Notes under the pieces: model-generated
The model's database searches: none
What the model saw: only the letters and a program-made list of their open reading frames with translations
Told to the model about the DNA's origin: nothing
Shown: positions 52,258-61,037 of the stretch, in pieces
Numbering within the stretch: the stretch's first letter is position 1
How the letters are laid out: each line of letters begins with the position of its first letter
Assembly (NCBI RefSeq): GCF_009932335.1
Contig: NZ_BLJF01000003.1
Location: 248,001 to 312,000, forward strand
Length of the DNA: 64,000 nt
Reading direction: 5' to 3'
Source: Pseudomonas asiatica
GTDB lineage: Bacteria; Pseudomonadota; Gammaproteobacteria; Pseudomonadales; Pseudomonadaceae
Program-made: the position numbers and the translations under genes

Positions 52258-52412
52258 GGCAGCGGAAGAGGCATCGCTGCTTTGGAAATTGTCTCATTTC
52301 AAAGCAGCTTGGCAAGAGCAGCGGGCAGTTGTTCTCGTCAATGCATTCACCTGTAAACCATACGCTCCTTTGGTAGGTGAATTTTAGCGCCCCCCTACGG
52401 GCGCTTTTTTAT
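52258..52412 (+). ncRNA. Candidate metal-induced sRNA or attenuated leader with anti-Shine-Dalgarno loop
   Basis: Between box 9 and the DUF2790 gene there is a stable hairpin (GCTGCTTTGGAAAT paired with ATTTCAAAGCAGC), then a stem ATTCACCT/AGGTGAAT (52,345-52,382) with an inner ACCA/TGGT stem, whose loop exposes TACGCTCCTT, and then the terminator AGCGCCC...GGGCGCT plus T tract. The 11-mer GCTCCTTTGGT (52,364-52,374) is complementary to the ribosome site of the OprD porin at 32.2 kb. The terminator sits only 14 bp before the DUF2790 start, so this can be an sRNA, an attenuated leader, or both. Transcription start and existence as RNA are inferred. Confidence 0.55.
52386..52410 (+). terminator. 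Intrinsic terminator upstream of DUF2790 copy 2
   Basis: AGCGCCC and GGGCGCT form a stem with loop CCCTAC, followed by a T tract; it lies before the gene, not after it. Confidence 0.88.
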
Positions 52413-52425
52413 TAAGGGACTTCTT

Positions 52426-52752
52426 ATGAACACTACTGTATCAGCGATCGCCGTGTTTATGCTCTTCACATCACTAACAGCCAATGCACAAAGCGGTATG
52501 GAAATAAACCAACGCATTGAGCGTTCTGCTAGAGAGGCTACTGCGGATTATGCTCAGCGCGTAAAAAAGCCCATGCCTCAACTTGAAGACTATGCCTACG
52601 GTATGGACCTTGACGTTGGTAAGTTGGTGTATGTATCACCCAGCGTGCGGTACTGCGGTAATGTAAGAAGTATGATGACCTACGAAGACTCGAAAGGCGA
52701 GCTGCACATGGTTCGCTACCTGGTGAAGGGCGAGTGTATTAACAGCCGTTAA
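52426..52752 (+). CDS. DUF2790 small exported protein (copy 2)
   Basis: A 108-residue exported protein (signal peptide about residues 1-21, ending NANA/QS) of the same family as the protein at 38,582. It shares PMPQLEDYAYGMDLDV and the two C-terminal cysteines (RYCGNV, GECIN). AAGGGA lies before the ATG. Its transcript must pass an upstream terminator or start within the leader. It is probably periplasmic and metal-related by context only. Confidence 0.83.
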   Translation: MNTTVSAIAVFMLFTSLTANAQSGMEINQRIERSAREATADYAQRVKKPMPQLEDYAYGMDLDVGKLVYVSPSVRYCGNVRSMMTYEDSKGELHMVRYLVKGECINSR

Positions 52753-52784
52753 GGCTCATCAAGATGATGTCTGCGGTCGCCGGA

Positions 52785-53135
52785 TCATAGAAGCTCAATG
52801 CCGAACCGGCGCAGCAGTACGGCGAAACATCCGAAACTGGCCATTGTGATGAGGATGCTGCTGATAAGGGTCGGCCAGAAGCCGAGCTTAGGTAGCAGCA
52901 ACGGGAACGCGATAAACATCGGCAGTGTAGGAAGCACGTACCAGAACGTGTACCAAGCATGATTGGAGATCTTCTCCATGCTCTGGTTCTCCAAATAGAG
53001 CCAGACCAGCGTCAAGACAGTGACCAGGGGTAGGGCGGCGACCAGGCCGCCCAGCTTGTCACTGCGTTTCGCCAGCTCTGATACGAGAATCACTATTCCG
53101 GCAGTGAGTAGGTACTTCGTGATGATCCAAGCCAT
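52785..53135 (-). CDS. DUF3147-type small membrane protein
   Basis: A 116-residue protein with four membrane segments and the start MAWIITKYLLTAGIVILVSE. The longer frame starting at 53,225 adds 30 polar residues and is unlikely. The pattern matches the DUF3147 family, of unknown function. Convergent with the DUF2790 gene; downstream of czcD in the same direction. Confidence 0.78.
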   Translation of the reverse strand: MAWIITKYLLTAGIVILVSELAKRSDKLGGLVAALPLVTVLTLVWLYLENQSMEKISNHAWYTFWYVLPTLPMFIAFPLLLPKLGFWPTLISSILITMASFGCFAVLLRRFGIELL

Positions 53136-53240
53136 CGCTGAACCTTCTGGGGATTGTGGACGGGGGAGGTGAAGCCATTCTCCAACCCCTCTCGAAGTGC
53201 TCCTGCCGTTTACGCCATCCCTCATCGCATTTCTTCTACA

Positions 53241-53268
53241 ACATCCCCCTCAGCCAGGAAGGGGATGT
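53241..53268 (-). terminator. Hairpin downstream of czcD
   Basis: ACATCCCC and GGGGATGT form an 8-bp stem separated by 12 bases. It probably helps end the czcD transcript. Confidence 0.5.
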
Positions 53269-53292
53269 GTCTGCATGGTGTTTACCGATCGA

Positions 53293-54198
53293 TCAGTGCG
53301 AGGGCGAGGGAACGCTCTCGTGGAAAGCTGCCCGCTCGATCTGGATGGTGCAGTGATGGATTTCAAATCCATCGCTGACAGCATCCACGACGGCCGCCAA
53401 CACAGCATCCCCATCTGCAGAATCCCGTACCACTACGTGCGACGTCATCACGTTGCTGCCACTGCTGACGGCCCAGACGTGCAAGTCATGAACGTCCGTG
53501 ACCCCATCTACGCCGCGGATGGTGGCCTCGATTGCCGTAACGTCGAGCCCCCTCGGCACACCCTCCATGAGAATCCCCAGGCTTTCGCGAAGCAACTGCC
53601 ACGTCCGCGGCAGTACCCAAAGTCCGATTGCCACAGCGACAATCGTGTCGACCCAGGTCCAGCCCGTGAAGCGGATGATGAGTGCTGCAATGATTACGCC
53701 TAGCGAGCCGAGCATGTCGCTCCAAACTTCGAGGTAGGCGCCTTTGACGTTAAGGCTCTCGTTGCTCGCAGATGCCAGAAGGCGCATCGAGATTAGGTTG
53801 ATGATCAGGCCGGCGATTGCGATCCACATCATCGCCCCGGTAGCGATCTCCGCCGGCATGAAAAAGCGCTGGTAGGCCTCGTACAAGATGTACATCGCCA
53901 CCAGGAAGAGCAGCACGGCGTTGAACGTCGAAGCCAGAATCTCCAGGCGCGCATAGCCGAAGGTTCTTTTCTGATCCGCCGGGCGCTTGGCTATCTGAAG
54001 TGCAATCAGTGAGATCGCCAAGGCGGCAGTATCTGTGAACATGTGGGATGCGTCAGACAGCAGCGCCAGGCTGCCGGTAATCCACGCACCGATCACTTCT
54101 GCAATCATGAAGCTGCCAGTCAAGGCGAGCGCCATGATTAGCTTCTTCTGATGCCCCTCGCGTACTGCAGCGCTGCCATGGTCATGATTTGAACCCAC
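53293..54198 (-). CDS. czcD: Cation diffusion facilitator CzcD
   Basis: A 301-residue CDF-family Zn/Cd/Co exporter of the inner membrane. Six membrane helices carry the two metal-site pairs SDASHMFTD (helix 2) and EVWSDMLGS (helix 5). A C-terminal cytoplasmic metal-binding domain follows (DVHDLHVWAV and FEIHHCTIQ). The N-terminus has a short His stretch (NHDHGS). It brings zinc from the cytoplasm to the periplasm, where CzcCBA can remove it. The zinc-ribbon protein gene is 54 bp upstream in the same direction. Confidence 0.95.
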   Translation of the reverse strand: MGSNHDHGSAAVREGHQKKLIMALALTGSFMIAEVIGAWITGSLALLSDASHMFTDTAALAISLIALQIAKRPADQKRTFGYARLEILASTFNAVLLFLVAMYILYEAYQRFFMPAEIATGAMMWIAIAGLIINLISMRLLASASNESLNVKGAYLEVWSDMLGSLGVIIAALIIRFTGWTWVDTIVAVAIGLWVLPRTWQLLRESLGILMEGVPRGLDVTAIEATIRGVDGVTDVHDLHVWAVSSGSNVMTSHVVVRDSADGDAVLAAVVDAVSDGFEIHHCTIQIERAAFHESVPSPSH

Positions 54199-54252
54199 GT
54201 ATTTCTCCTTGCGCAGGGTTGTGGTCTCGTTGGCCTTCCTGTCTGCCTATCG

Positions 54253-54591
54253 TTAGAGCGTCGCTTGGCCACACTGACTGCAGAATTTTGCTCCTGCGCT
54301 CAGCAACGAGCCACAGGCGGTGCAACCACTCGATAGTGGTGTTCCGCAGTTTAGACAAAAGCGTGCTGACGGATCGTTGGCCGTCCGGCACTGCCTGCAG
54401 CCCTGCAGATCTTTAATGGGGGCTGGAGTGGCATGGCGCCCGCCGTCATACACCTGGTTGCCGCCGTCGCAGCCCTGCTGCCGGCCATGGCGATCGTATT
54501 GCTCGGCCCCATGTCCCCCGCTGTGGTGCTTGCCTCCACCGTGGTTTCCACGGCCATGGTGCCCGCCCAGGATATTTTTGAAAAAGCTCAT
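54253..54591 (-). CDS. His-rich double zinc-ribbon protein
   Basis: A 112-residue protein. The first half is rich in Gly and His (GGHHGRGNHGGGKHHSGGHG), a likely metal-binding tail. The second half has four CxxC pairs (CRQC, CLNC, CTAC, CSQC), giving two zinc ribbons. The gene lies directly upstream of czcD in the same direction and is probably cotranscribed. A metal-buffering or metal-sensing role is plausible, but unproven. Confidence 0.75.
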   Translation of the reverse strand: MSFFKNILGGHHGRGNHGGGKHHSGGHGAEQYDRHGRQQGCDGGNQVYDGGRHATPAPIKDLQGCRQCRTANDPSARFCLNCGTPLSSGCTACGSLLSAGAKFCSQCGQATL

Positions 54592-55079
54592 GGTATTCGC
54601 CCCTCATTGATGGGTGACATATTAACGAGCAAAAGTTGAAAAGAATGTTCTGCTCGCGAGAAAGACTTGTAAGTTAAAGTGAAAGTTCAAAATTAGCCTA
54701 CGTCAAAACGAAGCCGTTTTGTTTGTGAAATTAAATTTATCTAGCTGAGCGGTGCTCTGCGTTTAATAGATGGTGTCGCCCTAATTTTTATCATAGCCTG
54801 GTCGATGGCAATTAAAACAGCAGTTATTGCATTTCTGTCAGCATTGTAATCACGAGGTCATCGTGTCGTTATCAGGCGCCGGAAATAATGCGCTCAGCGA
54901 GATTTATTTCTCTTTTGTCCCTATGCCTCACACATTCTAAGCGTCTCCAACGCCTAGGCCCTAAGGCCTCTGGCGCTCCGCACATTGCGCAATCGCTCAG
55001 CATCTGTCGATGGTTTGCCAAGCAGCTCCCGCTAACTCCACAGCTAACGCATGGATAAGCAGCCTCTCAGAGTTTGATA
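54592..55079. other. Long non-coding region between the zinc-ribbon and eptA-like genes
   Basis: No gene seen. It is AT-rich, with a short hairpin CAAAACG/CGTTTTG at 54,704-54,721 and the eptA promoter block at 54,836-54,875. A 200-bp leader follows before the eptA start. Confidence 0.5.
54836..54875 (+). promoter_or_regulatory. Shared 40-bp promoter block with candidate CzcR/CopR box 10 (eptA)
   Basis: Nearly identical to 45,414-45,453: the first 16 bases, TGTCAGCATTGTAATC, are the same, and AGGTCAT and CGTTATC keep the same spacing. Confidence 0.65.
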
Positions 55080-56777
55080 ATGACACCTTCAAAATCCATT
55101 GTTCACACCCTGTTAAGTAAATGGATCTTTGCTATTCGCACTGCCCGACAGGAAGGCATCAGCACTAATCTGCTCATTGGGCTGGTAACTCTTTGGTTGC
55201 TGCTATTCGCGAATGCTGAGCTCTGGAGCGTGCTCTGGAAGCTGGTATTCAAAACCGATGAAGTGAACTGGCTGCTAGCAGCTAGCCTCCCAGTCATAGT
55301 ATTCGCATGGGTGTTTACGGTTCTGAGCTTGCTGTCATGGGCGCGGCTGACCAAACCTTTTCTATGTCTCGTACTGATCAGCGCGGCTTTTGCGAGTTAC
55401 TTCATGAATGCCTATGGCATCGTGATCGATTACACAATGTTCACCAACGTTGTGGAGACAGACGTCGCTGAGGCAACCGAGCTGCTGAATTGGAAGCTCG
55501 GTCTGTGGGTCGCAATGGTTGGGGTGTTGCCCGTCTACCTGATCTCCCGGGTTCCCCTCCGGCGCAAGCCTTGGGCCAGAGCTTTGGTCAGCAGGGTCAT
55601 TGCTCTGTCGCTCGCTCTGTTGACCTTGTCTGGCATCGTGCTGAGTCAATACCAGTCATATGCCTCCTTGCTGCGCAACAATCGGGAGATCCGACTGATC
55701 CTGGTACCCACCAACTTGTTTGCGGCTGGCCATGGTTACCTGAAGCGCCAGCTGGCCACACCTAAAACGCTGACGGCCATTGGAACTGATGCGGTAGTTA
55801 ATCGACAGGGGGCGGCCCGTAAACCTAGGCTGCTGGTACTGGCTGTAGGAGAGACCGCCCGCTCCGCCAACTTCTCCCTCAATGGCTACACCCGTGAAAC
55901 GAACCCGGAGCTGGAAAAACGCAACGTCATCAGCTTCTCCAACGTCAGCTCCTGCGGCACCGCCACCGCAGTTTCGTTGCCATGCATGTTCCTGGATGTG
56001 GGTAAGGCCGAGTACAAAGATGGCTTGGCCAAGAGCCGAGAAGGGCTGCTCGACGTGCTTCAACGCGCAGGCATTAGTGTCATGTGGACTGACAACAACT
56101 CGGGGTGCAAAGGGGCCTGCGACAGGGTTCCCAACCACAAGGCTGCCTCTCACGCGGATCCCCAACTTTGCACCAGCGAGGAGTGTAAGGACGGGGTGCT
56201 GCTCTCGGAGATGCAAGACTTCATCAAGCGTCAAGAAGGCGATGCTGTCCTGGTGCTCCACTACAAAGGTAGCCATGGCCCGGCCTACTACAAGCGCTAC
56301 CCCGCGCAATTCAAGAAATTCGCGCCGGTGTGCGAGACCAACGAGCTCGACAAATGTAAGCAGCAGGAAGTGCTCAATGCCTACGATAACTCGATCCTTT
56401 ACACCGACTACGTTACAGCCGGGCTGATCGACATCCTGGCAGCGAACACCAAATTCGACACTGGGCTCCTGTACGTTTCTGACCACGGAGAATCACTGGG
56501 TGAGGGTGGGCTCTACCTGCATGGGCTGCCTTATGCGATGGCTCCTGAAGAGCAAACCAAGGTGCCATTGGTGCTTTGGATGTCCGATTCTCTTGCGAAG
56601 AGTGAAAGGCTCAACGTCGGCTGTTTGAAAGCTCAAGCAAGCTCACCTCTTAGCCACGACAACCTGTTTCACACAGTGCTCGGGATGATGAATGTCCAGA
56701 CGTCCTCGTACCGCTCAGCCTTGGATTTCACTGCCCCGTGCAAGCCCTTGCCAGGAGGCTCTTACTCAGGCCTCTAA
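55080..56777 (+). CDS. eptA: EptA-like lipid A phosphoethanolamine transferase
   Basis: A 565-residue inner-membrane enzyme that adds phosphoethanolamine to lipid A, lowering its negative charge and raising polymyxin resistance. It has five N-terminal membrane helices (about residues 25-180) and a periplasmic sulphatase-like domain. The zinc-site glutamate is in AVGETARSANFSLNGY, and the catalytic T294 in SSCGTATAVSLPCMF. Further metal residues are in SDHGESLGE. The ATG at 55080 is chosen; a TTG two codons upstream is in frame. The promoter block is shared with gtrA. Confidence 0.93.
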   Translation: MTPSKSIVHTLLSKWIFAIRTARQEGISTNLLIGLVTLWLLLFANAELWSVLWKLVFKTDEVNWLLAASLPVIVFAWVFTVLSLLSWARLTKPFLCLVLISAAFASYFMNAYGIVIDYTMFTNVVETDVAEATELLNWKLGLWVAMVGVLPVYLISRVPLRRKPWARALVSRVIALSLALLTLSGIVLSQYQSYASLLRNNREIRLILVPTNLFAAGHGYLKRQLATPKTLTAIGTDAVVNRQGAARKPRLLVLAVGETARSANFSLNGYTRETNPELEKRNVISFSNVSSCGTATAVSLPCMFLDVGKAEYKDGLAKSREGLLDVLQRAGISVMWTDNNSGCKGACDRVPNHKAASHADPQLCTSEECKDGVLLSEMQDFIKRQEGDAVLVLHYKGSHGPAYYKRYPAQFKKFAPVCETNELDKCKQQEVLNAYDNSILYTDYVTAGLIDILAANTKFDTGLLYVSDHGESLGEGGLYLHGLPYAMAPEEQTKVPLVLWMSDSLAKSERLNVGCLKAQASSPLSHDNLFHTVLGMMNVQTSSYRSALDFTAPCKPLPGGSYSGL

Positions 56778-56903
56778 GACACGAAGTAGGATGGCCCCTC
56801 TGGGATGCCAAGTGCTTCTGCTCCCGTCCGCTTTGACAGCTATAAGAAGCTGGACTAACTACATAGCAGCACCCACCAACCCAAGCGATAAAGGAAATCT
56901 CGC

Positions 56904-57032
56904 ATGAGCATCAAGCCAGGCCCTAAACGAACTAACGAAGATGGCACTCCGGATAAAAGGCAGCGAGTCACGCCTGAGAAGCAGAAGGACCATCCGGACC
57001 TGAAACCCCACAAGCACAAAAAGGGGGAGTAG
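56904..57032 (+). CDS. Possible 42-residue basic small protein
   Basis: Encodes MSIKPGPKRTNEDGT, then a Lys/Asp/Pro-rich tail (PHKHKKGE). It has a good ribosome site (AAGGA, 8 bp before ATG) and ends just before a strong terminator, so it is well placed as a short gene at the end of the eptA transcript. The sequence is disordered and unknown. Coding status is uncertain. Confidence 0.5.
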   Translation: MSIKPGPKRTNEDGTPDKRQRVTPEKQKDHPDLKPHKHKKGE

Positions 57033-57040
57033 GTTAACAA

Positions 57041-57066
57041 GGCAGCTCCCGACTGCGGGAGCTGCC
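57041..57066 (+). terminator. Intrinsic terminator after the eptA region
   Basis: GGCAGCTCCC and GGGAGCTGCC form a 10-bp stem with loop GACTGC, followed by TTT. Confidence 0.88.
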
Positions 57067-57100
57067 TTTAGATGACGGCTTCAAGGGGAACTTGAAGCTA

Positions 57101-58327
57101 TCACCACAATGCAATGTCGTACGTCAGATACAAGCGGTAGTTATCCCGGTCGCTGCTGTACGTGCTCCTGGCCACTGCATATCGAAACTCAGCCCCCACA
57201 CCTTTGAAGAGCCCGTCCTGGATCACATATTTCAGGTTCGTATTGGACTCGTGCTCCCGGGCTTCCTGACCACGATAGACCCCATCCTCGCCCTTGTAGT
57301 AGCGGGTCATGAAGCTCAGTCCAGGAATTCCCATGCTAGTAAAATCGTAGTCGTACCTCGCCATCCAGGTCCGCTCTCCGGGCTGAATGAATTTGCCAAC
57401 GCTAGCATTGCTGAACGAGTAGACCGTGCTTACGCTCACGTACGGAAGTGCGGTGCTGCCATCAACCTTTTGATATCCAGCACTGAACGTGTGGCCACCC
57501 AGACGATAACTGAGTAAACCGCTAAACATATCGCTATCAACTACACCATTACGGGCTGCGCCAGCATCATCACTGATAAAGTAACGTAGATCGCTAGTTA
57601 GCTTGCCTGGGCCAAGCGGCAGTGTGTAAACCAACCCGAAAAATTGTTGGCGGTAGAAATCCCGAAGTTCCCCGTAGTAGCTGCTAAAACTGAGCTGTTT
57701 GGTGAGGTCGTAGCGCATCCCCGCAAAATCAAAGTCCGTACCGCCACCTCCGGAATATCCCTGAGGAAATATATCGACGCTATCGGTAGAGTTTCGGGCT
57801 TTGAATTTGTCTAGATGCCCAGCTTGAAGGTACAACCGATCAACACCGGTGTACTCCGCTTGGGTACCTCGGAACGTTTGAGGTAGTAGTCGACCATCGT
57901 TGTAAACCAGGACGGGGATTTTGGGGAGGAGAGTGCCACCACTGACCAAAAGGTCATTCCATTTGGCCTTAGCGGTAATGCCAAGACTCGAATATTCGCT
58001 AGCTGCCCGACCATCGTCGTGGACCGGCAGAAGGCCTGTCCCCGCATGCTTAGCGCTTGAGTCGAGCCGGATTCCTGAAAGTCCCAGTGCCTCCAAACCA
58101 AAGCCTACAGGTCCTTCGGTGTAACCTGACTGTAGCTTGAGCAGAAAACCCTGCGCCCACTCTTTGCGATCTTCGCCCCCATCACGAAATCCATCATTGA
58201 AATAGTAATTTCGCAGAGCCAGCCGGCCCTCGGAGTCTTTGAAGAAGTCTGCTTCAGCAAAATTGGGGAACAAGCTAGCAATGACGCTTGCACACGCGAG
58301 TGTGCGCGATGTTGTGAGGGTGTTCAT
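57101..58327 (-). CDS. OprD-family outer-membrane porin (second)
   Basis: A 408-residue OprD-family porin. The start at 58327 gives MNTLTTSRTLACASV and a signal peptide ending near AEA. Family features include NYYFNDGFRDGG near the N-terminus and GIPGLSFMTRYYKG in the C-terminal part. It is divergent from a LysR gene which precedes a carrier and a hydrolase gene, so it probably imports the substrate of that cassette. It has no match to the anti-Shine-Dalgarno 11-mer. Confidence 0.9.
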   Translation of the reverse strand: MNTLTTSRTLACASVIASLFPNFAEADFFKDSEGRLALRNYYFNDGFRDGGEDRKEWAQGFLLKLQSGYTEGPVGFGLEALGLSGIRLDSSAKHAGTGLLPVHDDGRAASEYSSLGITAKAKWNDLLVSGGTLLPKIPVLVYNDGRLLPQTFRGTQAEYTGVDRLYLQAGHLDKFKARNSTDSVDIFPQGYSGGGGTDFDFAGMRYDLTKQLSFSSYYGELRDFYRQQFFGLVYTLPLGPGKLTSDLRYFISDDAGAARNGVVDSDMFSGLLSYRLGGHTFSAGYQKVDGSTALPYVSVSTVYSFSNASVGKFIQPGERTWMARYDYDFTSMGIPGLSFMTRYYKGEDGVYRGQEAREHESNTNLKYVIQDGLFKGVGAEFRYAVARSTYSSDRDNYRLYLTYDIALW

Positions 58328-58529
58328 CGGAAATCTCTGCTGTGTATTGTGATTTTTGGCAGCATCAAAATGGAGCGACCCAGTACTATCCATCGCAGAT
58401 TACGCAGCGTCATGCTGGACGGGATTCACTCATGCGGCGGACACTAACCCGTCGTGGAATCGGCAACAACGTTATGAGTAATACGCATGAGGCTATGCGT
58501 TTAGTTGGTAAGAAACCTCGGAGTATCTT

Positions 58530-59441
58530 GTGAACCTCAAACAACTCGAAGCTTTTCAAGCCATCATGACAACGGGCTCTACCATCGGAGCTGCTACCCG
58601 TATGGGCTTGTCCCAATCGGCCGTCAGCCGCTTGTTAACTCAGCTCGAAGATCACTTAGGCCTCGCGCTCTTCCTTCGACGTAAGGGCAGATTGATGGCG
58701 ACTCCTGAGGCGGAAGAACTCCTTGGACAGGTGGCGGAGCTCGTAGACAACCTCCAGCGCGTACAACGCATGGCAGATGAGCTGAGACTGGGTCATTCGC
58801 GCCGGAGTCTGCTCAAGGTTGCAGTACCGACCAGCATGTCTCAACACTTGCTACCGAGGATCGTTGCCGAATTCATGCAGGGCCGTGAGGACGTCGTCGT
58901 AGAGGTCATCACCGGCGGATACGATGCGCTGGAAAGGGCCGTACTCGACAAAAGCGCTGACTTCGCTTTCGTGCGTTTGCCTACGGAACTTCAGCATTTT
59001 GAAGTGCTACCGGTACTGGAGACCGAAGGGATGTGCGTCATGCACCAAAGCCATCCACTGGCGGAGCTATCGGAGGTCAGTCTCGAAGCATTGCGGTATG
59101 AACCCCTCGTGCTTCTGGGGCGGCAAAGGAGCCTTCGATCTGAACTCGACCTGCGTTTCCGAGAGGCTGAAATTACCCCTCAAGTTCGCGTAGAGGTCCA
59201 CTCGGTCAGTGCTGCTTGCGCATTCGTTGCAGAGGGTATGGGGGTCTCAATTATCAATGGTCTTTTGGCCAAAGAGTTTGGTGGCCTTCCTTTGATCGCC
59301 AAGCCGCTGAGACCTGCGCTTTGCTATCGTTTTGGCCTGATTTTCCGCAAAGACCAGCCACGCTCTTTGCTGGTTGAGAGTTTCGCGGAGCACATGCGTA
59401 ACAGGCTCACAGAGGTGAATGGTTCTACGCCAACGCAATAA
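58530..59441 (+). CDS. LysR-family regulator of the porin-carrier-hydrolase cassette
   Basis: A 303-residue LysR protein with a typical helix-turn-helix (MNLKQLEAFQAIMTTGSTIG start) and effector domain. It lies between the divergent OprD-type porin and the downstream carrier gene. It is a good candidate for controlling both in response to a pathway substrate, possibly a short peptide, amide or acid. Confidence 0.9.
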   Translation: MNLKQLEAFQAIMTTGSTIGAATRMGLSQSAVSRLLTQLEDHLGLALFLRRKGRLMATPEAEELLGQVAELVDNLQRVQRMADELRLGHSRRSLLKVAVPTSMSQHLLPRIVAEFMQGREDVVVEVITGGYDALERAVLDKSADFAFVRLPTELQHFEVLPVLETEGMCVMHQSHPLAELSEVSLEALRYEPLVLLGRQRSLRSELDLRFREAEITPQVRVEVHSVSAACAFVAEGMGVSIINGLLAKEFGGLPLIAKPLRPALCYRFGLIFRKDQPRSLLVESFAEHMRNRLTEVNGSTPTQ

Positions 59442-59553
59442 ATTGCATAGCCCAACCCGATTTACTCATAACGTTGAGTGACTGCATCCGATTGAACTAG
59501 TGTGCGCCCTGTAGCCCTGGGCCCCTACAAAACAATAATCGAGATCGCGCACC

Positions 59554-60993
59554 ATGAACCTACCTCATGCACCGGCGGCGCAAGCCGCGCCTGCTGGAAA
59601 AGCAGACATCCCTCGCCCGGCCAAGCAGCTCAATCCTGCGTTGATCCTGTTGAGCATTGTTTTCATGGCTCTGGCCTTCACCTACTTCGTCGATTCAGGC
59701 CAGTTCCAGCGCAAAGACATCGCTGTTGTCCCCGGTTCGTACCAGACCTTGGAAAAGGACGCCTCTCTAAGCCAGCTATTTTCCACAGAGCCGCGTGCCA
59801 CAACCGATTCTGCTGCACGTCCGGTCTCCTTGGTTGAGGCTTTCATGGCCATTCCACAAGGCATCGAGAAGCGAGCCGGCCTGATCTTCATGGTTTTGTT
59901 CATCGGCGGAATGTTTGGCGTGCTGAACAAGGCCGGGGCAATCGATGCTGGTCTTGAGCGGATACTTGGCCTTACCCGGGGCAACATCTACGTGCTGGTA
60001 CCCTGCTTGATGCTGGTGTTCTCGGCCGGTAGCACGTTCATGGGACTGGCCAAAGAGTTCATCCTGATCGTCCCGCTAATGGTAGCGATGGCCAATCGCC
60101 TGGGGCTGCCCAACATTGTTGGTCTGGCGATCGTGGTGATCTCGGTGAAAATCGGCTATCTGGGTTCGATTACCAACCCCGTGGCATTGGCGGTTGCCCA
60201 GCCGCTAGTGGGCGTTCCAATGTTCAGCGGGCTGAATATGCGTGTGGCAGCCTACTTGGTGTTTCTGCTGGTCGGCATTGGCTTCGTGTTAATGACTGTA
60301 CGCCGACTGGGTTACGACGCCAGTGCTGAGTTTACTTTTAAGCGCACACCGCTAGCGCCACGCCACAGTCTCAACCTTCTACTGCTGGGAGCGGGCGTCG
60401 CCTTCCTGGTTTATGCCTCCAATCGCTGGCACTGGAAGTACCCAGAGTTGTCTGCGTACTACTTGGCGATGAGCATGGTGTTCAGTGTGGTGGCTGGCAT
60501 CGGTGCCAGCGAGGCTGCCGGCGCATTCGTCGACGGAATGAAGAAGGTGCTAATGGCCGGCGTGCTGATCGGTCTCGCCACTGCGGTGGAGATCATCCTC
60601 AGCACTGGCCAGGTGCTCGACACTATCGTCAACAACCTTTCCAACCTGGTCAGCGATCACGGCCCTCTAGTTTCGGCGTACGGCATGTTCTTCGCACAAC
60701 TCGGGCTGGATGTCCTGATCCCGTCCACGTCGGGGCAAGCAGCAGTGACCATGCCAATCTTCGGACCGTTGGGGCAATTGTCAGGTGTGAGCGCTCAGAC
60801 CACTGTGTATGCCTTTTTGCTGGGCAATGGTCTAACAAACCTGATCACTCCTACCTCAAGTGGCCTACTAGTGCTGCTTGCGACCGCTCAAGTCGGATGG
60901 GGTCAATGGGCGCGATTCATCTGGCCGTTGTGCCTGGTATTCGCGGCCATCGCCATGTGCCTCCTCTCCATTGCCGTTCTGACCGGCTACTGA
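59554..60993 (+). CDS. YfcC-family basic amino acid/carboxylate carrier
   Basis: A 479-residue inner-membrane carrier with about 12 membrane segments of the YfcC/ArcD-like C4-dicarboxylate (DcuC) group. Characteristic repeats are GLAKEFILIVPLM and STSGQAAVTMPIFGPLG, which form the substrate hairpins. A polar insert at residues 50-90 lies between the first two helices. Its substrate is unknown; the context with an OprD porin and a hydrolase suggests uptake of the hydrolase substrate or export of its product. Confidence 0.88.
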   Translation: MNLPHAPAAQAAPAGKADIPRPAKQLNPALILLSIVFMALAFTYFVDSGQFQRKDIAVVPGSYQTLEKDASLSQLFSTEPRATTDSAARPVSLVEAFMAIPQGIEKRAGLIFMVLFIGGMFGVLNKAGAIDAGLERILGLTRGNIYVLVPCLMLVFSAGSTFMGLAKEFILIVPLMVAMANRLGLPNIVGLAIVVISVKIGYLGSITNPVALAVAQPLVGVPMFSGLNMRVAAYLVFLLVGIGFVLMTVRRLGYDASAEFTFKRTPLAPRHSLNLLLLGAGVAFLVYASNRWHWKYPELSAYYLAMSMVFSVVAGIGASEAAGAFVDGMKKVLMAGVLIGLATAVEIILSTGQVLDTIVNNLSNLVSDHGPLVSAYGMFFAQLGLDVLIPSTSGQAAVTMPIFGPLGQLSGVSAQTTVYAFLLGNGLTNLITPTSSGLLVLLATAQVGWGQWARFIWPLCLVFAAIAMCLLSIAVLTGY

Positions 60994-61037
60994 AATCTCG
61001 GGCCGCGTATGCGGCCCTACTGCTTTGAGTGTCAAAC

